Assembly (NCBI GenBank): GCA_024449915.1
Contig: JAMZAV010000352.1
Location: 346,677-410,676 of the forward strand
DNA length: 64,000 bases
Source of the DNA: Sweltsa coloradensis
Lineage: Eukaryota; Arthropoda; Insecta; Plecoptera; Chloroperlidae
Reading direction: 5' to 3'
The notes under the pieces are model-generated. The model ran no database searches. It saw only the letters and a list, made by a program, of their open reading frames with translations, and was not told the DNA's origin. Position numbers and translations under genes: made by a program. Shown in pieces: positions 22,801 through 34,259 of the stretch. Numbering within the stretch: the stretch's first letter is position 1; each line of letters begins with the position of its first letter.

Positions 22801-25800
22801 GTTAAGTTGTAAAAAAGCAAAAAGCTTGACTTTGCCAATAAAGACCAATTTATTTATTTATGTATTTCTTTCTTTCTTTCTTTATTATTTATGTGCCGGT
22901 ATGTATGCTAGTGTTAAGTGTATACCTACTTGTATTGTTTTCTATTGAGAAATAAAATACTCACTTCAAACTATCGTGGATAGCAAAGCGAGGTAAAAGT
23001 GAAGTCGCACAGCGTGACAGCATGCTTTGCGCACACACCCCACACTTTGTGCGATACCCTTACCTAACCGAGGATCTAACTGAAATGACAGCAAATGAAA
23101 ATACTTTAAAAAGTAAAGTAACGAAGACTCAAAATACTGTTGGATGCACCTTCCACAAACACTCCATGAAACAATTGTAAATAGCACCTTCAATCAATTA
23201 AATTACGTGCCAAGATAATTCTGGTCTGCTGAGGGATTCTTCACAATTACCCAAAGCAGTTTTCAAAGCTAATTAAATATCAGTTGAAATTAAACCAAAC
23301 CACTTTAGCATGCAATACATTACATACATAGGGCCTAGTCAATGTTTGTGTAATATCTATCAAATCAACCTCTATCAACTCCTCCTTTGTAAATCAGTTT
23401 TTTTAACTGAATAGGATAGACGTTAAATAAATAAAAATAAAATACCAAATTTAAATTGAGAAAAAATAAGTGCAACTTAGCATAAACTCTTCTTCTTCTT
23501 CTTCTTCTTCTCAAATGCCCACATTTGGCCTATGATGCCATCATGCTTGATCTAGTCAACCAGTAGAGACGAGCCTCCCTTTCCTCCCTCTTTATGCCGT
23601 TGGGCATTGCTTCACGCTCATTTGCCAGACTGGCACAAGTATATAGATGTCGTCTGTCATGTTCACCGTTTCCGCACAATCTGCAGGTACTGGTTTCAAA
23701 CACACCTAGTAGTAGTAGTAGTAGTAGTTCTTTATTCTGTTGTTACAATATTATGGTTACAACAAAAATGGCGAGGTTCAATCGATATGGATTGTTCTTC
23801 CACCTAACCATTTTACATATTATAAATACAAACAATAATATAATACACAATACAAATAATATTCTAAAATTTAAACATAGAAATGGAAGATTAATTAAAG
23901 GAAACACAATAGATACCTATTTAGTTAAGTAGATGTGTACTTGATACATTGAAATGACTGTGGGTTTGTGCAGTTATTCTGCCAAAAGGAAATGGTATTT
24001 ACAATCGGGACAGTGTGTGACAATAGACTACCGGTATAGTATGAAGATGTATTTACATGAAAAACTCATCTAGATTATAATAAGGGGTTTCTATGAGAAA
24101 CTGCTTTATTCGTTTCTTTCGAAGGTTAGGTCTTAATATATCAAGGTTTATTATTTTAGTCGCAAGAGCATTATAAATTCTTCGTCCCATATAGTATATA
24201 TGTTTTTCGAGATGAGTGGTTTTATGGGAGGGATACTGAAGTGAGGTTTTGTGTCTTGTATTATGGTCATGTTGAATTAAGTTTTTGAAGTGTTCCGGGT
24301 TGTCAATCACAAAGCAAGCTGCGCTGTGTATGTAGACATTTGTAACTGTTAGTATTTTGAGCTCTTTAAACATATCGCGACAGCTAGCGCGGTGCCCAAG
24401 CTTGCCTAATATTCTAATGGCACGTTTCTGCAAAATTAGCACTCGATTAATCAAGTTTTTATACGTTGTTCCCCAAGAAAGTATTCCATAGGATAGAATT
24501 GAGTGGAAATTAGCAAAGTAAGCTACTCTAGTTATCTCTGAGCTTGCAAGAGTGGATAACATACGGATAGCATATGTGCTAGAGTTTAGTCGCCTACAAA
24601 GCTTATCAATATGTGGTTGCCACGTTAAAGTGTTATCCGTGCATAATCCCAAGAAGTTACATTCACTTACAGTTGTTATTGTGCCCTTTTGAACAGTTAG
24701 GTGTGGAATTAACAGTGCTATATTTGATTTTAGTCTGAAATTAAGTAGTTGTGTTTTTTTATCATTCAGGTGCAATTGATTAGCTGAAAACCATGTGACA
24801 ATTGCATTTATTATTATTTCTGCACATACTTTTGTATTTTTAGAATCTGGACATGATATGATTATACTTGTGTCGTCAGCAAATAGAGTTAGGAACAAGA
24901 GTGTGAGAGGTGGTAGATTTTCTTGTTCAGCGATTTTGTTTGCAGTATGCTGCAAGGTCATTGATGTATATCAGAAAAAGCAAGGGCCCTAGGACAGAGC
25001 CCTGGGGAACTCCAACCTTGTTTGTCTGCCAGGTTGATTTGGTTTGGGTGTTGTTATTGATAACCACAAGTTGCTTTCTGTCCGTCAGGTAAGATTTTAG
25101 CCATTGTCCTGCTATTCCTCGAACTCCATAATGGTTAAGTTTTTCTAGGAGTAGATCATGATTTACGCAGTCAAACGCTTTGCTTAGGTCGAAGAAGACA
25201 CCTAGGGTATTGTGTCCACTGTCAAGGGAAGTGTATACTTTGTCCAGCATTTCGGCTGTAGCTGTTGCAGTTGATCTGTCAGGCATGAAGCCATGTTGAG
25301 ATGTTGACAGCAAATTGTTTTGCTGAAAAAATTCAAAAAGTCTAGTTGATATTAATTTTTCTAATGCTTTCGAGAATACTGGAAGTATACTAATTGGGCG
25401 ATAGTTATCTGGTTGATCATGTTTATCTTTTTTATATATTGGGATTATTTTTGCTTCTTTCATCTGCTCAGGGAAAGTACCTGAAGAGAGTGAGCTATTG
25501 AAGATGTGCTCAAGCGGAGTTAGAAGAGGGTTAATAGAAGCTTGGATTAGTTTCACTGATAGTTCATTAATATCTTGGGTGGTCTTTGAGCTAAGTTTTA
25601 ATACAATTAATTTTATTTCATCTTTATTGGTTGGTTTTAAGAACATACTATTCAAGTTCCCGACTACGTTAGTTTTCAATAGTGAAATGGGATGTGGTAT
25701 TCCTACGCGATGGTTTGAGGTTAGATTTACAAGTTTATCCGGTATATTGATAAAATACTTATTCATGGCCTCGGCAATTTCATGTTCAGATGTTACTTTT

Positions 25801-28800
25801 TTCCCGTCAAATACCATTTGTTGTATTTTGGAAGTAGGCCTACTGATGTCTACGGTTTTGTGGTTTGTGTGGTTTCTTATTACATCCCACATGGCTTTGC
25901 TCTTGTTATTGGAATTAGCAACAAACTCGGATACAGACCTCCGCTTTGCTGCCTTCAACACCTTTTTATAAATTTGTTTGTAACTCCTGACATATTCCCT
26001 GAATTCGTTTGAGCATGAGTTTGTCTTCGATATTTTTATGAGTTTGCTTAACCTATTACACGAGATTTTGATTCCCTTAGTCCACCAGTTTTTGAATTTG
26101 TTACTATTCTTAATTGGAACCTTCCTTGCCGGAAAGGAAGTATCAAAGTGAGACATAAGTATATTTATAAATGCATCGTATTTCCCGTTGGTTGATTTCG
26201 CTTCAAGAACTTTTGACCAGTTTTTCAGTTTCTAGGAGACTTACAAAAGCAATAATATTAGTTTCCGAGAGGATTCGCTTCTTACAAGAGTCAGACCTAC
26301 GGCTGTTGTCTTGCTTCCCTAGAAGGTCATGATGAGTCTTTAACTTGAACTGTGCTGTTTCTGTTCGTCAATCATATATTTTGTTAGGTTTTCTTGGCTG
26401 CGTGGTGTACTCCTGCCATGGTTTGTCTTGTCCCTTTTTGACCCATTCTTGTCTAATTTTCTTAGAAACTGCAGCATTTACATGGGCTTTAACTGAGCTG
26501 TAAGTTATCGGTTTGCTCTGTTGTAGCATTTTGCTACCTTTCTTAGCTAAGAAGTTCGCTTTCTCATTGCCATATACATTGCAGTGTGATGGTAACCATT
26601 GTAGCTTAATTACCTTGTTTGCATTGTTCAGTCTTAGGATTTGTAATTTGCACTGCCTTACCGCAGAATCCGCCACTTCCTTGTTGACTATGGCTTGTAT
26701 TGCTGCTTTTGAGTCTGTTAAAATTACAATTTTATCACTGCGGCAGTCTTTAACTTTGTACAGGGCTTTAAGAATAGCAGTCAATTCTCCGTCATAACAG
26801 CTACCATTTTCCCCTGCAGGGTGAGATTCCTCAAACTCTCAGCTATATATGCCTGCCCCAGCTATGTCCCTCACCTGGGGTAGCCGAGCCATCCGTGTAA
26901 ATGTGTAGCCAATCCTTTTCCGGGTAGTTCTTGTATATGTAAGTTATTGTTTGTTTTCTCAACTCCTCGTCTATGTAGGATGTCTTTGTCTTACCCAGTC
27001 CATCTACTGTCAGTTCATGTAGGACGTCTAGTATGGCAATGTTTATTTTTGGTAGGGGGATGTTTTCTCTCTCTGTATGTTTCAATTGCCCGATGAGATC
27101 TTCCTTCACCTCTTTCACTGCTGTAATGAATGTTTTTTGTGTCTTGAGATGTTCATAGGGTTCTCTATCCCATTACATCCGGTCTAGTCTTATCAGCTTC
27201 TCATGCAGGCAAACTGCTGAACTGTTTCTTCTGGCCTCCAGGGGTGGTATGTTAGTTTTAGCTTCCATGGCAACAATTGGGGTTGACTTAACACCTCCTG
27301 TGATTATTCTGAGGGCTTGATTTTGTATCCTGTCCAGTGCATCTGTGGCTCCTTTGGTTGACGTTATAAGTAGAGAACTGCCATATTCAAGTAGAGGTCG
27401 CACGTATGTTTTATATGTAGTTTTTAGGGTATCCTCGTTGGCCCCCATTGTACACCAGCAACTCTCTTCATCAATCTCAGTCGTCTCTTCCCTGCTGCAC
27501 ACATCTTTTCGATTTGTTCAGTTCCTTTCATTTTTTGATCCATAGTCATACCAAGATAAGCGGAGTTATTTTCCTTGTTCAGTATGTACTGTCCCTGCAA
27601 ACTTCAGTTGGAAATCGGGGATGAACTGCCTTATTGTGTGATAGTTGTACACAGTTTTATCTTCGTTCACCATCATTCCGTTCAGTGTTGACCATTCTTC
27701 TAGAGCCTTCAGTGCTTTATTCATCTCTTTCTCCATTTCTTCTGCATCCCCTCCACAGTACCACATAACTACATCATCTGCAAATATCTTCAGTTTCACT
27801 TTACTCAGCTTACTTGTATGTATTCTGTCAGGTCATTGATTAAAATAATAAAAAGGATTGGGCTCATTACCGCTCCTTGAAGCACCCCTGCTTTTGTTTG
27901 TCTGTACCTTGATCTCTTGTTATTGTACCTGACTCGTATAAACCGTTGACTCAAAAAGGTTTTTACCCATCTGTATATGTTTTTGGGTACTTTCAATTTG
28001 TGCATTTTCTGTAGCAGTTTGCCTCTCCAAACTTTGTCAAATGCCGCTCTAAAGTCGACCATTACTACCAAGGTTGAAAGTTTTTTGTTAAACCCTTCCT
28101 TAACATCCTGCATGAGATATGCTATCTGGTCGACAGTACTGCGATTATTACGGAAACCAGCCTGATGCGGTGTTAATAGCCGGTTCGACTCTAGGAAATT
28201 CTTCAGTCTGAAGTTTACCATGTGCTCCATTACTTTTGCTGTCATTGTAGTTAGAGATATGGGTCTGTAACTTTCAATCTTGCTGCTGTGTTTTCCCCTC
28301 TTCAGTATAGGGATGACTTCTGCTTTTCTCCAGCTGTCGGGTAAATTTCCTTCCCAGGTTTTATTGCATAGGTTGAGAAGAGTGCTCTTTCCCTCAATAT
28401 CCAGATTCTTTAGAAATTCTGGATATATTAGATCGATTCCAGGAGATTTTTTACATTTTAGTTTATTTAGTGCTGATTGAAGTTCCCATAGAAGAAAGGG
28501 GCCGTTATATGGGTCCAGTCTGTCATCCTTTTTAAACTATAAATAGAGGTGTATTTAAATGGTTTTATTTTTTCCTAAATTTTGTTTTCGTTATATGTTT
28601 TTTATTGTATTTTGCATTTCTCGCATTGCAAAACAGTAATATAATCAATCATAACACTCAAAACCAGAAATTATGTCTTCTCTCAATTTATGCTCCTTAA
28701 CTCGTCTCATAAAATCGTTAATGGTAATCTGCAACCTCCATTACCCAATTTTTTCTGAGTTTTCTCCCTACACGTACCATCCCGACAAACGAGGTCGACT

Positions 28801-31800
28801 CAACTATTTCATTTACCTATTCCTCGCCTGGCAATCATCAAACGCACCCTCTTATACCGGCTACCCTTCACCTACAATTCACTTGCCACACCCACCCTCA
28901 ACATTTGTTCATCCCATATCAGGAATTCATAACTCACGTAAAACCTCTTATTAGCCAGGCCTAATTAATTTTGCAATGTTTTTCTATTCTTCTGTTTTTG
29001 CTATTACGTATCAGTTCTTCTGTGTTATCATGTTTAGTTTAAGTTAGAAGTAAGTAATGTTATTATGTTTATAATGCACAATGTAAAATGGCCTATGGCT
29101 GTATTTGTGTCTAGTTGAATAAATAAATAAATAAAAATCCATAGTAAATTACAATATGTGCATAAGTCACCACAGTTTTTATCTCGTATATACCACCTAG
29201 TGATTGCTCAAAAAAGTGGAAACACAATAACACTATTTTATCAGAAGAAAGTCATTTTTTTTAAAATTGCAAGTATTGTTTTTGTTTTAGCTTGTTTTTA
29301 TTGGCAAGTTTAGTGAAAAGTGACTAAGAATAGAATTAACTGTTACTTTTAAAGCAAGTGGCAAAATATGGTTTTATTTAACAATTTAGGGTGAATTATG
29401 GTGTTATTACTATTTGGCGGTGTAACAGTATATGGTTTTATTACCATTTATAGTAATGTTATTTTGGTTTTATTAAATAAAAAAACCAAAAACACACCTC
29501 TAACTATAAAACATCTCATGTAAATCTCTACTTTTCAATAGTTATTTAGGTCAATATAATATGGTATCTCACTCGACAGCTTTGTCTTTTTGATTTTATT
29601 GCAAATTTATGTGATAATAATTATGTTCATCACTCACCTATGTTCAATCCACTGGAATATTATGTTTCCTTGATTCATCATCACATTGACAGAAATTAGA
29701 GACAATATCATCCATATAATGCTGAGTGCAATGAACATCCACAGTCTATACACTAATTTGCGCTGACTTGCTGACCCGTTGGAAGGATTTGACGACAGCA
29801 AAAACACTCGCTCCATTAAATTCTTAAGTTGCTCATTTTGATTCAGTCTGAACAAACAGACAGTGTATATAAATGCTATCAAATGAAGCACACTTGGCAC
29901 AATATAACTGAACATGATACTTCCATAACAGATCTGTTCGTGGTCACCATTGCTGAGAGAAGTCTTCATATTGTAGTAAAAGCCACGATCTCGCCTAGTA
30001 TAAAGTATAAATAAATTAAAATACTGTACAGACAAGGTTTACATTAGTGGGTAAAATAAACTGCATGTAGGCTACTTGTAAATACCAGTACAGTACAAAC
30101 AAAAATTAATTAAATAAATGTGTATTTCTATTTAGAGTCTACCAACTTGAGTCACAGAACTGATTTTCGGAAGGGGTCTTTAATTTTTTATACTCTATCC
30201 TTCCTTAGAATAATATTCTGTATTATTTACTACAATTCAGAAATTAAAAAAGTCCACCCCAACGGGGAATCACGGATCTCCAGCATTCCAGACAGGCGTC
30301 TTAACCACTAGATCATCAGGACGGGTACACTTAACTCTGAATTGTAGTTGCATAACCTGAATGTGACATGTAATGATACGAATATCTGCTGCCTTTCGAC
30401 CACAAACTATAATTATCAGTCATATCTTGACAGACAGACAGTGGTATATATTGCTTCGAATTGGCATCAAAAACACATCCTAGTTCAATTAGATCTGTTT
30501 TCACCATTGCGTGAGAAAAGTCGCCCCAACCGGAATAAGCCACGATCTCCCGCTATAAAGTATAAAGATTAACATACTGTACACAGGTTTACATTAGGGG
30601 TAAATTAAACTTATTGTAGTTGCATTGTAAATCCATGTATGACAACAATAATGCAAAAATGTGTACTTTCTTTAAGTCTACCAACATTGAATTAAATGTC
30701 ATTCTTACGTAAGTCTTTCAATTTTTCTATTCCAACTATGCTACTAATTAAATTAGAAGTTCTGTATAACTGCTATTCTGAAATAAAAAATCTTCCCAAC
30801 GGTATCTGATCTCCAGCATTCCAACGTCTTAACCAAATAATTTCAGACTGGACCACTACACTTATTAGTAGGTTTTGCTTTTGACATTAATTTTTAACAG
30901 TTTTTCTAGGACTATCTGCTAGCAGAAAACATTTATCACAAATAATCTTTAATTGTTGGCTTATTTTACCGATGTAGCAAGCGAGAATTCGCAGATAAAT
31001 TGTAGAAAACTTTCTCTCGGTCAATTGTATTATTTAACACAATTGCAGAAATTAAAAAGTCACCCCAACCGAACAACCACGGAATCGTGCCCTCGACATG
31101 AGTTGTAAACTACTTAGTGCATATGGCCGGTGTGCCTTTAAAACCTAATTGTAGTAGCATATATCTCTTGATTTGCTAAAATAATGCAAAGCCTTCTCTA
31201 CTTTTGAACTTACACCAACTTTTAGTAAATGTCAAAACCGTAATACTTAATACATAAATCGAGAAATAAACCCTCGCTCATACCTGCGTAAGGTAATGAC
31301 ATTATAACTAATGTTTGGTGGTCAGTAATTATCAGTCAGTCAGTGGTTATTAATTATAATGTCATTACCTTACTTAATACATAAATCGAGAAATAAACCC
31401 TCGCTCATACCTGCGTAAGGGCCTTTTTGTGTGTTTGTCAGCACGATTCCGGCTAAACCGATACTCCAATTGCGATAAAATTTTCTGGAGGTCTTCGAAA
31501 TCTCTAAACGTAGAACTGCTGTGTTTTTGAGCGCTATCGAAAAATTATTTTTCATGAAAATCGCAATTTTACGATTTTTTTATTTTTAAAAAATTTCTTC
31601 GACAAATAAAACGTCTACATGTTTAATCCGATTTTAATGATTTTTTCACAGAACCTTAATTTTATGAATTAAGATATTCGTGTTAAATTTGAGCGTAATC
31701 GAATAATTATTTCTTATGAAAATTTGCAATTTTACGATCTTTTTCTTTTTTTATATTAAATTTACTTTGATTTTTTATAATTCTCAATCTTTATTTCCTT

Positions 31801-34173
31801 GTAATGATTTTTTCACAGAATTTAACAGTATTCCGGTTAAATTGAGCTAATCACTAATTATTCTATCAAAATGCTTGCGACTTAGCGTTTTTTATAATTA
31901 CAATTAATTAAATTTAAAAATTAATAAATTTTGTAATTTATAATTTTAATTTTTTTTATTTTTCCACGACATATATTAATTCACAGAATAACTGAAAAAA
32001 TCCATTACAATGAGCTAATGCATCTAATTTATATAGCCGAAGGAAAGTTTTTTAAGTTCTAAAATATTTTTGCAAAGGAATAACATTGTAAAAATTGTGG
32101 AGTAATTAATTTTCGATGGCTCCAAAATTTCCATCGCAATTAGTATTTAAATAAGGATCTGTGAAAAACATCAAATACAGAAAAAAGAGCACAGAAATAA
32201 AACACTACGTGTTTTATTTCTTGTGTAGTGATAGGAATGTTTTTCTACGTTTCAAAATTATAAGTTACGATTTTTTATTTTATTTAATCACAATCGATAA
32301 TTCAAATTTAGATGGACAGAAATAAAATGTGTATGTTGGAATGTTTTATCAATGCCACTAGGGTTTCCGTTAAACAAAGAGAAATTAATTCAAATTATTC
32401 AATAATTCGACTTTGAAGAATCCCAAGGCCTAGTAACACCCATAAGTTGAGACGAAAAAGAGAACTAAGGCTGTGCAGAGGCATCATGCAGAGACATAGG
32501 GTGTTTACGGAAACCTTGATCTGGTTAACCCGACCGGATCCCGACATAAACTGTCGTTCTGAAACCAGCCCGATTGAAAGTATCTGCGTTTGAAAAGTTT
32601 AAGAGATCCGTTGGATCACGTAATCAGCTTGGATCTAAGTGATCCCTGAAAAAAGAACGATCAAGTGGGTTGGTTCCGATCCGATAGATTCTCGAGATTT
32701 CCGCAAGCACCCATTGTTAAACTTATATTGTTAAGTAGACCTGCACACAGAATAAAATAAAAAAAGGGGAGACATAAAACTTCTTTACCTTGACTTCTTG
32801 TATCACTATCATGTTTTATATATTCTCAATCAAACTTAAGAACAATCAAAAAGTTGCACACATACCCGGTACCTACATGAAAAACCAAAGCATCATTGAA
32901 CAACAAAAACACGTGAAGAAGAGTTGATGAGAAGGAACAACTGTTCCAAACTACCCCTTATTTACTTCCAAGGGAGTACACTAATCTTCATTCCCGTTAT
33001 GAATAACTACTTACCGAAAACAAGACATGTATTGTAGTACATAGCCAACACACATAAGAAGAAGCACCTGACTTAGGTGAATGTACCCTAAAACTGCTAA
33101 GCAGGAGTAAGGTTCAGGTGGATCGATTGGCAGTGGTCGGAGCCCCATCATGGCTAAAAGTCGTAAGTATGGTCTCAAGATCTTGCACTTGCAGTAGTGC
33201 AAAATGGCAGATATACTCAGCGTCTCCTCATCAGGAGATTCAGTTATTTCTCCAACCTAAACAAGCGCAATTAAAGTAAAACATTAAACATCTATGTATT
33301 TAACAACAATACATGCTGAACAAAGTAAACCATAGCCTACATCTATTTACTTTCAACAGCAGAATGTCAAGATGAAATTTGATGATGTTATAGGTGCCTT
33401 GCCACAAGAAAGCTTCCGTCTCATCATTGGTTATGCAACTTAATTTTCTTTGTTTAGTAGGCCTAGGTATTAAATTATTTTAAAGTTTTTGCAAGAACCT
33501 TCATAGAAATTCAAATTCATTCATATATTTTTATCACACGTCTGCAATAATGTTTAGGTACCGCTACGTACAAATAACCGATTTTAATTTAATACCAATT
33601 AGTAAAATTATTGAAAAATGTTAAACGTCTGGTAAGCATGCAGTCACCCTTGAAACATGGCAATTTATGTTGGACAAGATGAAGAGGTTATTGCATTTGT
33701 TTAACTCGAGACAATGAATGACGATGGGCGAGGGTGAAGGCAATGAAAGAATCCCCCCTAACCAAAAATTCATAAATCCATAAACACAACACCCGACAAA
33801 AAGACGATTTTCATATGCCTACCAAACACTAACAAATGCCAGAAGGGCACGTTTGTTACTGGTAGAACACTGTACAATGGTGGGATGATAAAATTCTTGG
33901 CTGGTAATACATAGAAATCGACCAGTGTTTTACCTTATTTTGTACAATACTATTTAGCCTATATTGTACATTTAGTCCACTTTTAGAAAACTGTTTTAAC
34001 AATTTACTAATGCTAAGTGGATGAAGGTTTCTATCAAAATATTAAATATTGCGTGGTATTTAAATTTTCCTTGTTATTTTAATTTTATGTATGCATGTGT
34101 GCAGGCCTACTGGTCTTCCACATTTTAGGCATCTAAATTTTTTTTCTGAACTCAAAATGAAGAGGAATAAAAG

Positions 34174-34259
<86 letters not shown>

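Larger units (their letters stand above)
29945..30870. repeat. Tandem duplication covering exon 3's 5' end, its intron edge and a SINE
   Basis: Unit 1 (about 29945..30330) and unit 2 (about 30470..30870) both read, on the minus strand: SINE, AATGTAAACC, GTACAGTAT, TTATACTTTATA, then AGATCGTGGCTT and GCAATGGTGA. Unit 2 carries a decayed copy of the first 70 bp of exon 3. A third partial piece lies near 31020..31110. Confidence 0.7.

Noticed and set aside
25498..25971. Plus-strand open frame of 157 residues
   Set aside because: Antisense shadow of the LINE A reverse transcriptase.
30331..30543. Open frame upstream of chemoreceptor exon 3 as an alternative exon
   Set aside because: Its acceptor phase does not match exon 2, it lacks the second half of exon 3, and it ends in a stop with no donor; it is better explained as a decayed tandem copy.
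34158..34259. CRISPR-like or other regularly spaced array
   Set aside because: Simple tetranucleotide repeat without spacers; no CRISPR features occur in the window.
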